Shown here: piece after piece, positions 26,269 through 37,202 of the stretch
Layout of the letters: each line of letters begins with the position of its first letter
Numbering within the stretch: position 1 is the first letter of the stretch
Assembly (NCBI GenBank): GCA_964479665.1
Contig: CAYZNN010000016.1
Span: 1 to 64,000, forward strand
Source of the DNA: UBA2287 sp964479665
GTDB lineage: Bacteria; Bacteroidota; Bacteroidia; Bacteroidales; Tenuifilaceae
DNA length: 64,000 nucleotides
Direction of reading: 5' to 3'
The notes under the pieces: generated by a model
Database searches by the model: none
What the model saw: only the letters and a program-made list of their open reading frames with translations
Told to the model about the DNA's origin: nothing
Made by a program: the position numbers and the translations under genes

Positions 26269-27402
26269 CTATCGAATTTCAACTAAACTTCCATTTCCAA
26301 TTTGGTTAAAGCCAGCAGTAATAACCTGTTGCCCAATACTAAGGCCCTTAACAACCATAGATTGATCGCCAAACGATAAACCCGACTGTATATAAGTCTT
26401 TTGAGCAATGGCAGCGCCAAGGGTATTCTTTCCAACAATAAACAGAAACTCACCTCTGCTATCCTGCTTTATTATCAAACTTGGTACAACAAGGGCATTG
26501 GGATCTTCAAAATCCTTAATGCTTAGCATGGCTATTTGGTTCGGTTTAATTTTTCCATTCACATTGTCTAAGCGTAGTTCAACTTTTATTGTTCGGGTTT
26601 TAAGATCGATACCATTACCAATCCTATGAATGGGTGCTTTCATTTGCAACTCAGAGTAGGAGGGAAATTTTACTACCACCATATCGCCAACTTTTATTTT
26701 TGGCAGAAGTGTTTCTGAAACATCGGCCAATACCTTAAGTTTGTCGAGGTTAATTAGGTACAAAACGCTCCTTCCCGGAGATGCCATTTCCCCTTCCTTT
26801 AGGAAAATATCATCGACAATCCCCGCAAAAGGTGCGCGAATTAACGAAAGTTCTAACTGCGATTGAAGTGTCTTTAGCTTGTGCTCAAGTCCTTCCTTGG
26901 CATTCTTTGCCTCTAGGTACTGCAGTTCTGAGCCTATGTTCTGCTCCCACAGGCTTTTCTGTTTTTCGTAAATTTTTGTAGCTAGTTCGAGGCCTAACTT
27001 TAACTCTGCAATGCTACTTTCCAGAACGCTGGTATTGAGGGAAACCAGCAATTGTCCCTTCGATACTCTTTGACCCTTCGACACATGGATGGTTTTAATT
27101 TGGCCACCAGCACCTTCGGGGCTAATCTGTGCCTCTTCGAGGAGTTCAACTTTTGCATTAACTACAAAAAAGTGCTCAAACAGTTCCTCTGCAATGGTTT
27201 TAACCTGCACGGGCACGCTGCCCGAACTAAGCTTATCGCTCTCCAGCGCAGCCAGCCCCTTTTCGAGTTCTTTAATTTGGTGGTTTAACTCAACCGATTT
27301 CTCCTTGAGGGTAGAAATTTTTTTCCGAATAACTTCGGGACCCTCAGTGTTCTGGCAGCTAACAAAAAGTGCTGCTACCATAAATATTGCTAATTTTTTC
27401 AT
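26269..27402 (-). CDS. RND periplasmic adaptor (membrane-fusion lipoprotein)
   Basis: The 377-residue protein has a lipobox-like signal (MKKLAIFMVAALFVSCQN), two long helices forming the hairpin (about 30-60 and 145-185), a lipoyl-like domain (KTIHVSKGQRVSKGQLLVSL) and a beta-barrel part (AGIVDDIFLKEGEMASPG). It links the RND pump to the TolC channel. It follows the TolC gene by 22 bases and precedes the permease by 97. Confidence 0.93.
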   Translation of the reverse strand: MKKLAIFMVAALFVSCQNTEGPEVIRKKISTLKEKSVELNHQIKELEKGLAALESDKLSSGSVPVQVKTIAEELFEHFFVVNAKVELLEEAQISPEGAGGQIKTIHVSKGQRVSKGQLLVSLNTSVLESSIAELKLGLELATKIYEKQKSLWEQNIGSELQYLEAKNAKEGLEHKLKTLQSQLELSLIRAPFAGIVDDIFLKEGEMASPGRSVLYLINLDKLKVLADVSETLLPKIKVGDMVVVKFPSYSELQMKAPIHRIGNGIDLKTRTIKVELRLDNVNGKIKPNQIAMLSIKDFEDPNALVVPSLIIKQDSRGEFLFIVGKNTLGAAIAQKTYIQSGLSFGDQSMVVKGLSIGQQVITAGFNQIGNGSLVEIR

Positions 27403-27424
27403 TGTAATAATATTGCGAGATTAA

Positions 27425-28744
27425 TTAAAGATTTCCTAATACTTTGTCGACCCTAATGCGGGCATTAAATAGTTCAACAACTGCGGCTGTATAGCTCCCA
27501 ACCGATTGTAAATACTTATCGTTAGCCTGAATAATATCTTGCTGCGAGGCAAGCCCGGATGAGTACTTTATACTGAAGTTATTGTAAACCCGTTTTGCAA
27601 GTTCTTTATTCGCCTTTTGGCTTTGGTATTTTTCCCAAGCCACATTAAGCTGTGCTGTTGCATCGGCCAGTTCCATTTCAACACCTCGGAGCGCTAATTG
27701 ATATGCATTCTGACTTTTATGCAATTCCATGCGAGCTTGCTGCATTTTTGCATATCTCATTCCGCTAGTGAAAATTGGGAATGATAGGTTAGCGCCTGCT
27801 ATAGCAGTTGGCGTAAAGTTTATTTGCGGCTCCTTAGCTAACCTTTGGTATGTAACAAATGCAGAAATGTTGGGTAAAAAATTGGATTTCTCCAACTTTA
27901 AGTTTAACTCCGAAAGTTTAATTTGGTTGGCTACTAAGCGAAGTTCCATGTTTGCATCGGGGTTCAAATTGCGACCTAAAAAAAGTTCGGGTTTAAATCC
28001 AGCGAGCATGGCTTCAAGCCTTTCGGTAAGTTCTATGTCAGTATTGCTTTCAACACCCATTTGATACTTTAATAGGTTTTTTGTTGATTCAAGGGCTCTT
28101 TGGGTTTCGCTTGCTGAGTTTTCGACCAAGGTAAGTGAAACCACAACCTGATCGCTAACAACCTCTTCAACAAACCCAGCCTTTTGGAGCGCTTTGGTAT
28201 CGCTTAGAGTTCTTTTTAAGTTGGCAACACTGGAGTCAATAACCCCCTTGGTTTCTTCTAACAATAAAACTGTGTAGTAAGTAGAAGCTACATTTGCTTT
28301 TATGTCCCTCTCGGTTTTGGCTAGCATATTTTCAGATAGAGCTTTGTAGGCCCTTGTTGCTTGGAGGCCTACTATATATGGTCCGCTAAAAATAAGTTGA
28401 GAGGCTGTAACGCTAAAAGTTGCATTGGCCTTCTCGCCCACATCAATCTTCATAGGATCACCACCGGGGCCTGGAAAGGTTAAGGAGGGTAAATCGTTCA
28501 GAATAGTCTGAAAGCTTACCCCCGAAGTTACCTGGGGCAAACCCGAAGCAGTAGTTTCCCATACTTTCCTATTGGCAATTTGCACATCGAGAACTGCATT
28601 CTTAAGTTCCAAATTGTTTTCAAGCGCAAATTCTTGCGCTTGAGGTAGGCTTAACTTTACTTTTTGCGGTAGCTGTGACCAGCCTAGATTTATCGATCCA
28701 AAGAGCAAAGCACTAATAAGCAAAACAATAATTAATCGATTCAT
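27425..28744 (-). CDS. TolC-family outer-membrane efflux channel
   Basis: The 439-residue protein has a signal peptide (about residues 1-23) and paired OEP repeats: LSLPQAQEFALENNLELKNA at the start and a second helical half ending in YTAAVVELFNARIRVDKVLG. It forms the exit duct of the efflux pump. It is the second gene of the operon, 25 bases after the regulator. Confidence 0.93.
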   Translation of the reverse strand: MNRLIIVLLISALLFGSINLGWSQLPQKVKLSLPQAQEFALENNLELKNAVLDVQIANRKVWETTASGLPQVTSGVSFQTILNDLPSLTFPGPGGDPMKIDVGEKANATFSVTASQLIFSGPYIVGLQATRAYKALSENMLAKTERDIKANVASTYYTVLLLEETKGVIDSSVANLKRTLSDTKALQKAGFVEEVVSDQVVVSLTLVENSASETQRALESTKNLLKYQMGVESNTDIELTERLEAMLAGFKPELFLGRNLNPDANMELRLVANQIKLSELNLKLEKSNFLPNISAFVTYQRLAKEPQINFTPTAIAGANLSFPIFTSGMRYAKMQQARMELHKSQNAYQLALRGVEMELADATAQLNVAWEKYQSQKANKELAKRVYNNFSIKYSSGLASQQDIIQANDKYLQSVGSYTAAVVELFNARIRVDKVLGNL

Positions 28745-28769
28745 TTCACATTTTTTTATTTAATTCAAA

Positions 28770-29402
28770 CTAGAGTTTTTCAAAGTCCTCAATGTCGAAG
28801 TTCTTCAGTTTTTCCTCCAAGAAGGCTATGCCCCTTTCATTGGAAATTCCTCTTATGTGGTATACAAAAATTTCATGAAAGAACTTGTCGGAGGTGAATT
28901 CGTTTATGCTAAACACATCGTTGTCAACTATATTCTCAACCCTCGAGAGCTGCAGTTTGGCAATAATATCCTCATTCAGGTCGAGCCGATAAAGGCCCTC
29001 CTCCTTGCCTCTCCTAATGTTCTCAATAATTTTTGAGTACACGTGCTCCCTGCGCGCCTTAACCAATCGATGGAAGTGGGTTGGGTAATATTTTCGTAGG
29101 TCGTATTCTGTGGCTGGGTTAATTTGCTTTAGATTACTGTTTATTATTTTGCTAACCATAAGCAATTGTTCAATGGCATTCAAGCCTTCGCTCCTCGAAC
29201 AGTTCATTTCTGTTCCTTGCAGCTCAATCTCCAAGTCTAAAACCTTACCAACCAGATCATCCTTATCGCATACGTACTTATATAAGGTCTTTTTGGAAAT
29301 TCCTAAATTCGAAGCCACATCGTCCATTGTTATACTCTTTATGCCATAACGCATGTAGAGTTCACGCACCTTATAGAGTATCTCTTTCAATTCATCATTC
29401 AT
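28770..29402 (-). CDS. TetR/AcrR-family repressor of the efflux operon
   Basis: The 210-residue protein has a helix-turn-helix near residues 22-45 (ITMDDVASNLGISKKTLYKY) and a variable helical C-terminal domain for ligand binding. It is first in the efflux operon, so self-regulation together with the pump is likely. No clear palindromic operator was found in 29403-29653. Confidence 0.9.
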   Translation of the reverse strand: MNDELKEILYKVRELYMRYGIKSITMDDVASNLGISKKTLYKYVCDKDDLVGKVLDLEIELQGTEMNCSRSEGLNAIEQLLMVSKIINSNLKQINPATEYDLRKYYPTHFHRLVKARREHVYSKIIENIRRGKEEGLYRLDLNEDIIAKLQLSRVENIVDNDVFSINEFTSDKFFHEIFVYHIRGISNERGIAFLEEKLKNFDIEDFEKL

Positions 29403-29653
29403 AAAATGCCAGAAACTTTGGGTACAAAAATAACACGAATCGTTTCCTGTGGTTCAGTACGCTCTGTTAAATTTACTTAATTTAAATTCGTTGCGCGCTA
29501 TGATGTTGTATTTTTGATAGTTAGCATTCATGCAGGTGAAACCTCACGTTCATTCTACTTTTTTTAAAGAACATACATATCAATTCTTTTTTATTTGTAA
29601 CTTGTTTGGTTAAACGCACTAAGAATTGGTGAAATTGGTGATAAGCAAAACAG

Positions 29654-32600
29654 ATGAAAAAAGATCAAACAAGCCTTATAGAAAAACTCCAGAAAAGAAT
29701 AAACGAATTGGAGGAGCAAAACAATCTTCTGCTTTCATTTCAAAAAGCAGATTTAGAATCGCAAAAAATAATTAACCAAGGCCTGTCTGCCTTCTTTAAC
29801 TTATCGCTCGACCTATTGTGTATAGCAGACTTAAGTGGAAACTTTTTAAAAGTTAATAAATCGTGGAAAAAACTCCTTGGTTATTCAATAGAGCAACTCG
29901 AACGAAGTAAGTTTCTAGATTTTGTACACCCCGACGACATGGAGCAAACCCTCGAGGCCATGAAACAGCTTGAAGGGCAGGTTCCTGTAATCAATTTCGT
30001 AAACCGATACCGCTGCTCCAATGGCACATGGAAGCATATTGAATGGCGAGCTCAACCCATTGGGAAAATTGTTTTTGCTGCAGCGCAGGATATTACGGAG
30101 CGAAAACAGCATCAAGAAGCATTGGAAGCCAGCGAAGAGCGTTTTTGGTTGGTTGCCGATGCCACCGACCTTGGCATTTGGGATTGGAATGTTCCCACTA
30201 ATAATGTTTACTATTCCCCTCAATGGAAAAAGCAAGTTGGTTATGAGGACTTTGAGTTAGAAAATGAATTTAAAACTTGGGAAGACCTACTTCACCCCGA
30301 CGATTACGAGCGAATGCATCGGGAGGTTAAAAACTATCTAGACAAACCCTTGGGGGCCTTTACTGCTGAGTTTAGGCTTCGGCACAAGAATGGCAGTTAC
30401 ATTTGGATTCACAACAGAGCGTCTGCCAAAATCGATAGCGATGGGAGGGTTGTTCGTTTTTTTGGGGCCCACACCGATATTACTCAGCGTAAAAAATGGG
30501 AGGAGTATATTCGCCAAGCCAAGGAAACGTATCAGGGTATAATTGATTGCCTTAACGAAGCTGTTTATATTCAGGATGAACAAGGCATTTTTATTGAGGT
30601 AAACAAAACTGCTGAGAGGTTTTATGGTTATCCCAGAGACTATTTTATTGGCAAAACTCCGGAATTCCTTTCGGCTCCCGAAGTCAACAACCTAGAGGAG
30701 ATAAAGAACGCCCTGTCCAAGGCAATTGAGGGGCACCCCAGCGTTTTTGAGTTCTGGGGAATGCGAAAGGATGGGCAAATTTTCCCAAAAGAAGTGAGCG
30801 TTTCACCCGGCATCTACTTTGGTCAAAAAGTTGTTATTGCTGTCGCACGCGATATTTCTGAACGAAAGGAAGCGGAGATGATGCTTAAAGAAAAAACGGA
30901 GCAAATAGAGAAACAAAACGAAGAGTATAAACAACTAAATAACGAGTTACTTATTGCTAAAGAAACCCTGGGAGAGAGCGAAAGGAAGTTTCGAAATTTG
31001 GTTGAAACTGCCTTCGATGGAATATACCTCCTAGAGGGAAGGCGATTTAAGTATGTAAATCCCAGTTTTTGCGAAATAACCGGCTACTCCTATATTGAAC
31101 TTACCTCTGCCGAATTCAATTTCACTCATTTACTCAGCGAAAAAGCACGGCGGATTGTTGAAGAACGTTACATGTCCCGAGTTCTTGGCGATGCTATTCC
31201 AGCCCGATACGAATTTCAGATGATTACCAAAAACCAAGAGATTAGGGAGGTTGAAGTAAGTACCGTGCCCATTGGTTTTGGAGAGAAATTTCAACAAATG
31301 GGCATAATACGTGACTTTACACAACGACGCTCCATGGAGCGCGAAATTGTATTCCGATCCAAATTGCAAGGGCTACTCATTAATTTGGGCATGCGCTTCA
31401 TAAACTTGCCAGTTCAAAAAATTAACACTGAAATAAATTCTGCACTTGCCGAAATGGGACAGTTCTTCGATGTTGACCGTGCCTATATTTTTACTTACGA
31501 CTTCCAAACTAGAACAGCATCGAACACTTTTGAGTGGTGCGCCGCCGATATCCTTTCAGAAAAAGATAACTTTCAGAACTTGCCGCTCGATTTAATTCCA
31601 TCGTGGGTAAATAACCACACTAAAGACAAAGTAATTCATATTCCCAAGGTCTTTGAAATGACCGAAAGTGATAGTGTTAAGGAAATACTCATATCTCAAG
31701 GTATAAAATCGGTAATAACTATACCCATGACATATGAAACTGAATGTATTGGGTTTGTTGGCTTCGACTCTGTTAAGGATTTTAGAGAATGGAGTGAATC
31801 TGAAACCACTCTTTTAAAACTCTTTGCCAATTTGCTTGTGAACGTTCAGGTAAAAACCCGATTCGAGCAATCGCTTCGTGAGGCCAAAATAAAAGCGGAA
31901 GTCAAGCAAATTCAGGTTAGAAACATTATAGATTTTTCCCCAGTTGGAATTGTTCTTATCGATCCAACAGGAAGGGTTATCGATGTTAACGAGGCTGCAA
32001 TTAAAATGCTAGGCACACCATCTGCCGATGCCACCAAGCGAATTAATATTTTTCAAACACCAGCTCTTAAAGAGATTGGCTTAACTACCGACCTTTCGAA
32101 GTGCATAGCGACAAAAAGTTCAGTATATAACGAAAAGCGGTATGTGAGCATTTGGGGCAAAGAGGTATTTGTTAAGTATTATCTTGTTCCTGTTATTATT
32201 GACAATGAGATTGAAAGTGTGCTGGCAAACATTGAAGATATTACCCAAACCAAAGAAACTGAAATTAAACTAATCAAATTAAAAGAACAAGCCGAAGAAA
32301 GTGATCGTTTAAAATCGGCCTTTTTGGCCAATATGAGCCACGAAATTCGTACTCCTATGAATGCCATTTGTGGTTTCTCGAACTTGCTGCTTGGCCCCGA
32401 GCTGACCTCTGATCAGCTACAATATTTTGTTGAAATAATTAACATAAACAGCCAGCAACTACTTGCACTAATCAACGATATTATTGACGTATCAAAAATC
32501 GAAGCGGGACAGGTTCGGGTGTCGTCGAGCAGTTTTAACTTAAGTAAATCCCTCAGGGATATCCATATTCAGTACTCTTTAGTAGCCAAATCGAAGCAAA

Positions 32601-33403
32601 TAGACTTGGTGATTAGAGAGGGCCTAATTACAAAAGACTTTCATATTTCAACCGACGAAACAAAACTCAAACAAATAATTGGAAACCTCATTTACAACGC
32701 TATTAAATTTACAGAGAAAGGGGCGGTAGAGTTTGGGTACAGACTATCTGGAAAATCAATTGAATTTTATATTAAGGATACTGGAATTGGAATTCACCCC
32801 GATAACTTCAATAAAATTTTTGAACGCTTTCAACAGGTTGAAAACGCAACCACAGAAAGCAGGAGAGGTACGGGACTGGGACTCTCAATTGCTAAAGCTT
32901 TTGTTGAACTGCTAGGTGGTGAAATTTGGCTTACTTCCCAACTAGGTGTGGGGTCAACCTTTTTCTTCACAATTCCGCTTAAACAATCCGAACCTATTTC
33001 AGATAATTTACAAATTAAAACACCAGAAATATTACTTTGCGAAGGGAAAACCATACTGATTGCAGAAGACGATCACCCAAATTACCTATACATTAAAGAG
33101 CTTTTGAGCCTTACAAAAGCCAAAATTATTCATGCTAAAAATGGTTACGAGGCTATTGAACTTTGCAACACATACCCTATCGATTTAATTCTCATGGACA
33201 TTAAAATGCCATTTCTTAATGGTCTTGAAACGGCTACAGAACTTCGTAAAAATGGGTTCGACATGCCAATTATTGCTCAAACCGCATATGCATTTGCAGA
33301 GGATAGGACAAAAGCATTAGAGCATGGCTGTAACGACTATATTGCCAAACCAATTGTTAAGGAAGAACTTTTCAACTTAATTAAAAAATGGATAACTTGG
33401 TAA
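29654..33403 (+). CDS. Multi-PAS hybrid histidine kinase with receiver domain
   Basis: 1249 residues, apparently cytosolic. Order: short coiled coil (1-30), PAS (about 40-150), PAS/PAC (165-285), PAS (290-415), PAS (440-560), GAF (570-745), PAS (755-870), HisKA with His896 in NMSHEIRTPMN, HATPase with DTGIGI and GTGLGLSIAKAF, and a receiver with phospho-acceptor Asp1182 in LILMDIKMPF. No transmembrane segment is seen, so it should sense internal redox, gas or small-molecule cues. There is no output DNA-binding domain, so the phosphate must pass to another protein. It stands alone, divergent from the TetR gene. Confidence 0.92.
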   Translation: MKKDQTSLIEKLQKRINELEEQNNLLLSFQKADLESQKIINQGLSAFFNLSLDLLCIADLSGNFLKVNKSWKKLLGYSIEQLERSKFLDFVHPDDMEQTLEAMKQLEGQVPVINFVNRYRCSNGTWKHIEWRAQPIGKIVFAAAQDITERKQHQEALEASEERFWLVADATDLGIWDWNVPTNNVYYSPQWKKQVGYEDFELENEFKTWEDLLHPDDYERMHREVKNYLDKPLGAFTAEFRLRHKNGSYIWIHNRASAKIDSDGRVVRFFGAHTDITQRKKWEEYIRQAKETYQGIIDCLNEAVYIQDEQGIFIEVNKTAERFYGYPRDYFIGKTPEFLSAPEVNNLEEIKNALSKAIEGHPSVFEFWGMRKDGQIFPKEVSVSPGIYFGQKVVIAVARDISERKEAEMMLKEKTEQIEKQNEEYKQLNNELLIAKETLGESERKFRNLVETAFDGIYLLEGRRFKYVNPSFCEITGYSYIELTSAEFNFTHLLSEKARRIVEERYMSRVLGDAIPARYEFQMITKNQEIREVEVSTVPIGFGEKFQQMGIIRDFTQRRSMEREIVFRSKLQGLLINLGMRFINLPVQKINTEINSALAEMGQFFDVDRAYIFTYDFQTRTASNTFEWCAADILSEKDNFQNLPLDLIPSWVNNHTKDKVIHIPKVFEMTESDSVKEILISQGIKSVITIPMTYETECIGFVGFDSVKDFREWSESETTLLKLFANLLVNVQVKTRFEQSLREAKIKAEVKQIQVRNIIDFSPVGIVLIDPTGRVIDVNEAAIKMLGTPSADATKRINIFQTPALKEIGLTTDLSKCIATKSSVYNEKRYVSIWGKEVFVKYYLVPVIIDNEIESVLANIEDITQTKETEIKLIKLKEQAEESDRLKSAFLANMSHEIRTPMNAICGFSNLLLGPELTSDQLQYFVEIININSQQLLALINDIIDVSKIEAGQVRVSSSSFNLSKSLRDIHIQYSLVAKSKQIDLVIREGLITKDFHISTDETKLKQIIGNLIYNAIKFTEKGAVEFGYRLSGKSIEFYIKDTGIGIHPDNFNKIFERFQQVENATTESRRGTGLGLSIAKAFVELLGGEIWLTSQLGVGSTFFFTIPLKQSEPISDNLQIKTPEILLCEGKTILIAEDDHPNYLYIKELLSLTKAKIIHAKNGYEAIELCNTYPIDLILMDIKMPFLNGLETATELRKNGFDMPIIAQTAYAFAEDRTKALEHGCNDYIAKPIVKEELFNLIKKWITW

Positions 33404-33422
33404 AGTAGAAACATTTGCAAAC

Positions 33423-33803
33423 ATGGAAAAAATAACTAAAAAGTGCCTTGAATGTGGAGAAATAATATTTGGTAGAATTGATAAAAAATTTTGCACAGAT
33501 CAGTGCAGAAACACTTTCAACAACCGGTTAAATGTAAATTCTTCAAATATTATTCGAAACATTAACAACCTTCTTCGAAAAAACCGACGGATTCTTGAAA
33601 CTCTAAACAAAAAGGGTACAAAAACCATTGTATCAAAAGAATTGTTGCTCTCAAAGGGCTTTAATTTCAGTTACCATACAAATACTTACAAAACTCAAAG
33701 GGGGCTTACTTACACTTTTTGCTATGAACAGGGGTACCTATTTTTAGAAGACAAAGGTCAATACCTGCTGGTTACGCAAAGAGACAAGGAGGGAGAAAAT
33801 TAA
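33423..33803 (+). CDS. Small zinc-ribbon protein, unknown function
   Basis: A 126-residue protein whose N-terminus has four cysteines (KKCLECGEIIFGRIDKKFC, then QCRNTF), matching the zinc-ribbon form often annotated in Bacteroidota. The rest is basic and helical. It starts 20 bases after the hybrid kinase and may share its transcript. Confidence 0.75.
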   Translation: MEKITKKCLECGEIIFGRIDKKFCTDQCRNTFNNRLNVNSSNIIRNINNLLRKNRRILETLNKKGTKTIVSKELLLSKGFNFSYHTNTYKTQRGLTYTFCYEQGYLFLEDKGQYLLVTQRDKEGEN

Positions 33804-33881
33804 GTTCCTATGGCTATTGGAATAAGGGTAAATTAATATAAATGGGTATTATTGTTAGTTGAACCTCTAATCTGCGGCATA

Positions 33882-34727
33882 ATGCAAACCCATTTAATCA
33901 AAATTGCCGTAGCTTTTGCGCTGGCTACCTCCCTTTCGTGTACCAACGAATCGAATCAAAATAAAGGTTCCCTTTATATAATTGGAGGAGGTAAAAGGCC
34001 CCCCGAAATGGTAAATCAGCTCATTAACCTATCGGGTGTTACCAATGGTAAATACATAATTTTGCTCCCCATGGCAAGCAGCGAGCCCGATACCGCAGCA
34101 TTTTGGGCAATGAAACAGTTCAATGATTTGGGCGTTTCAAACATAACCTACTATAATACTATTAAGGACGAAGAGTTGAGTGCTGAGAAACTCGATTCGC
34201 TTGAGAATGCAGGTATGATATACAAGGTGGGGATCAGTCGCTTTTTATGAATATTGTTAGGAGCACACCTGTAGAACAAGCAATTAAAAACGCATATAAA
34301 AAAGGGGCTACTATAGCAGGCACAAGTGCTGGTGCTGCGGTTATGAGCAAAAAAATGATAACTGGTAAGCTGGTAATGCAACCCCTAATGAACGGATATC
34401 GTGCCATTCAGCCCGGGAACATTGAATTGTCGGAAGGGTTGGGACTCGTTTCCTCTGCTATAATCTCAGCACTTTATTTGGCGGGAGCGAATGAATCGGC
34501 TTATTTCTGTTGCCATTGAGAATCCAAACGAACTTGCCATTGGCATCGACGAGTCGACCGCCATTCTGGTAAAGGGCGATAGCGCAAAAGTTTATGGAAC
34601 AAGTCAGGTTGTTGTGTTAAATTCTTCTAAAGCCTCAACCCTATCGACCGATTCGCTATTGGGGGCAAAGAGGATTGAACTGAGCGTTTTCATACCCGGC
34701 CAGCGTTTCTCTTTAAAAGTAAAATAG
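33882..34727 (+). pseudogene. S51 (cyanophycinase-like) peptidase lipoprotein, two frameshifts
   Basis: The reading starts at the ATG at 33882: a lipobox-type signal (ATSLSC), GSLYIIGGGKRP, LLPMASSEPDTAA, the nucleophile elbow GTSAGAAVMSKK, then a C-terminal part with QHFIWRERMNRLISVAIENP. Frame changes fall near 34225 and near 34475, where one-base indels restore family motifs (GDQSLF and QHF). The catalytic Ser and flanking glycine-rich loops are kept. This is the second broken S51 gene in the window, of the shorter, lipid-anchored kind. Confidence 0.8.
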
Positions 34728-34729
34728 CT

Positions 34730-37021
34730 TTACTGATTGGCGTGGGTTATATCGATTGAAACCTTCAAAACTTTGTAAACATCACCAATAGCATTCTGTA
34801 TGGGTGTATAGGTTTCTAAAAATACGAAATCCTTCCCATTTATGCTTACCCTAGTGGTTTGCTTCTGAATATGGCCCTTACGCAAATTCGACCAAAACTG
34901 CTCGTATGTCATTTTTTGCTCATCGGTCATTACAATATTCTCCGAATGATGGTGACCAATTGCCTCGTCTCTCGATATTCCAAGCAATTCCAAATAAGCA
35001 TCGTTTATGTTAATAATTACACCCCTGCTATCGTATTCCATAACATACGACGATGCGTTTAGTGCATTTATTAGCCCCTCCATTTCAAATGTTTTTCGGG
35101 TCGCTTCCTCCTGGGTTGCCTGAAGTTCCTCGAGGTTTTGGCGCATCTCTTCCTCTTGCGCCGCCATCATTTCAGCCTGCTCCTGCGACCTGCGAAGCAG
35201 GTCGTTGGTTTTTTGGTTTATTCGTACTGTACGCAAGGTAGAGGCAATGCTCTCAGCCAATCTCTCGGCAAAATCAATCTCGTATTTTTGGAACCGTTGC
35301 AATGAGGCTATTTCGATTACACCCAAAACCTCACCCTCTATTTTTAAAGGAATAAGAAGCAGCACATTCGGATTTATGCCACCAAGCCCCGATGTTACTT
35401 CTAAATAATCCTGCGGAACTTCTATTAAGTAAATGGTTTCTTTCTCAATAGCACATGTGCCTACCAGGCCTGACCCCAACTGGTAGGATTTCTCCATAAA
35501 TCGTTTACGATCGTAAGCAAATGCCGAAACCAGATCGAGAGTAACGCTGCCCTCCATCTCGTTTTTAACAAAAACGCCTCCAACACTTGCCCTCAGATAC
35601 CAAACTAGGTTTTTTATGAGTGTGTCGCTAAGAAGCGACAGGTTATCGTTGTTCTGACGTAAAATATCGCCGAACTTGGCGAGCCCTTCATTGGTCCATT
35701 GCCTAATTCCCTCTTCCTGCTTCCGCTTTATTTCATCCTCTTTGGCCTGCCTTAGGTTGTCTCGCATGCTTATAAGCGATTTCCCCAGAACGTCCTCGTC
35801 ACTAATCAAATGAAGTTCGGAATCGAGCTGGCCACGGCCTATGCTTGCAGCAAATTCTGTTTTTGCCAAAAGGCCATCGATTGATTTGGATAGTGCCTTC
35901 GACATGGTTGCAATTTCATCGCCAGTGTTAATTTCTACACGCATCGACTGGTCAACTCGGCCCTCCGCCAATTGGTTGAGTAATGCAGTAACTGTTTTAA
36001 TGGGTTTTGTAATACTATTTGCAAGTACAAAAATTATAAGAACTAGAAAAATCATTCCTACGATTCCTACTATCAGACTTATATTAAAATTTCGGTTCGA
36101 CTGAGCTAGGATAACTCTTTCTGGTACTACTATACCCAAGGCCCATGGTGTTTTTGTTTGCCCAACCATAATTGGAGAAAGTGTATAAAAAAGCCTTTCA
36201 CCATATTCATTGGTATAGATAAAGTTGAACTTTTCACCTTTCGACACTCTTTCAATAACATTGAACCTACCAACCAATTCGGGTAAAACGTTAGCTATAT
36301 TCTTGCTAAATTGAGATGTATCGGGGTTTGCAACAAAAACCCCCTTGTTTGAAAGGATGAAAGCAGTACTTTCATTGTAAGGCTTTATAGATTTAACTAA
36401 ATCTTGGAAACGTCCAAGAAACAAATCGATTCCTACCAAACCAATAAATTTCCCATTCACATACATTGGAGATGCCAATGAAGTCATCATGCCTCCGGTT
36501 TGAAGGGTGGAAGTATAGGGTTCAACTATACTCTCTTTACCAGCGCTCTTTAAACTGGCATAAACTGGGGGGTCCTGGTCAAGGCTTCTTTTTTCGTATT
36601 TGGTTAAAAGCCTTCCCTGGCTTCTATAACAAATGTGCAACCATCGTCCATGGGTTTTGTTCCAAGAAGGGTCTAAATATGTAAATTCCCAGCTGTCCCA
36701 AATGGCATCGAGGTGTGGATTGCTTGCCATAACTCGTTTGTACATGGCAATTATCATTTGTTGCCACTGATCAAAGGGTATATACTTGTGCTCCAAGAAT
36801 GCATTGGATAGTGAACGGGCAATGGCTAAATCGCTATTTAACCAGTCTTCAACCATAGTTGCGTAATGGTCGGAATGCTTATTGGTTAGTTCTAGGCTGT
36901 TAATGTACGTAACCTTTTTTGTTGTTACACTAAAATATCCAATGGTTGCAGCAAAAATAGCAATCGATGCCCCCAAAATGAATATGGTTATTTTTTGCCT
37001 AATATTCAGTTTTAGTTTCAT
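34730..37021 (-). CDS. Membrane Cache-HAMP-GAF-PAS sensor without output domain
   Basis: 763 residues. Transmembrane helix (about 9-31), periplasmic double-Cache ligand-binding domain (35-305; DPSWNKTHGRWLHICYRSQG), second helix (315-337), HAMP (340-390), GAF (440-600), coiled coil (605-650; EEEMRQNLEELQATQEEATR) and a terminal PAS domain (650-760). No kinase, cyclase, phosphatase or methyl-accepting domain follows. A paralogue with the same architecture lies at 50915. Such proteins must signal through partner proteins. Convergent with the broken peptidase (2-base gap). Confidence 0.88.
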   Translation of the reverse strand: MKLKLNIRQKITIFILGASIAIFAATIGYFSVTTKKVTYINSLELTNKHSDHYATMVEDWLNSDLAIARSLSNAFLEHKYIPFDQWQQMIIAMYKRVMASNPHLDAIWDSWEFTYLDPSWNKTHGRWLHICYRSQGRLLTKYEKRSLDQDPPVYASLKSAGKESIVEPYTSTLQTGGMMTSLASPMYVNGKFIGLVGIDLFLGRFQDLVKSIKPYNESTAFILSNKGVFVANPDTSQFSKNIANVLPELVGRFNVIERVSKGEKFNFIYTNEYGERLFYTLSPIMVGQTKTPWALGIVVPERVILAQSNRNFNISLIVGIVGMIFLVLIIFVLANSITKPIKTVTALLNQLAEGRVDQSMRVEINTGDEIATMSKALSKSIDGLLAKTEFAASIGRGQLDSELHLISDEDVLGKSLISMRDNLRQAKEDEIKRKQEEGIRQWTNEGLAKFGDILRQNNDNLSLLSDTLIKNLVWYLRASVGGVFVKNEMEGSVTLDLVSAFAYDRKRFMEKSYQLGSGLVGTCAIEKETIYLIEVPQDYLEVTSGLGGINPNVLLLIPLKIEGEVLGVIEIASLQRFQKYEIDFAERLAESIASTLRTVRINQKTNDLLRRSQEQAEMMAAQEEEMRQNLEELQATQEEATRKTFEMEGLINALNASSYVMEYDSRGVIININDAYLELLGISRDEAIGHHHSENIVMTDEQKMTYEQFWSNLRKGHIQKQTTRVSINGKDFVFLETYTPIQNAIGDVYKVLKVSIDITHANQ

Positions 37022-37202
37022 ACCTTGATATTTTAAGCTTTAAACTTAATAAAAAAAGCGATTAACCGCCAAACTACCTAACAAAAAAGGCCATAGAACA
37101 AAGGGGAATGAAGGAAAGAAGGAATAATACAATTTATAGTTCCTCGATTTATGCTAGTATTAATTGTTTTAATACTTTTGTTTTTGTAATATATAATTTC
37201 TT

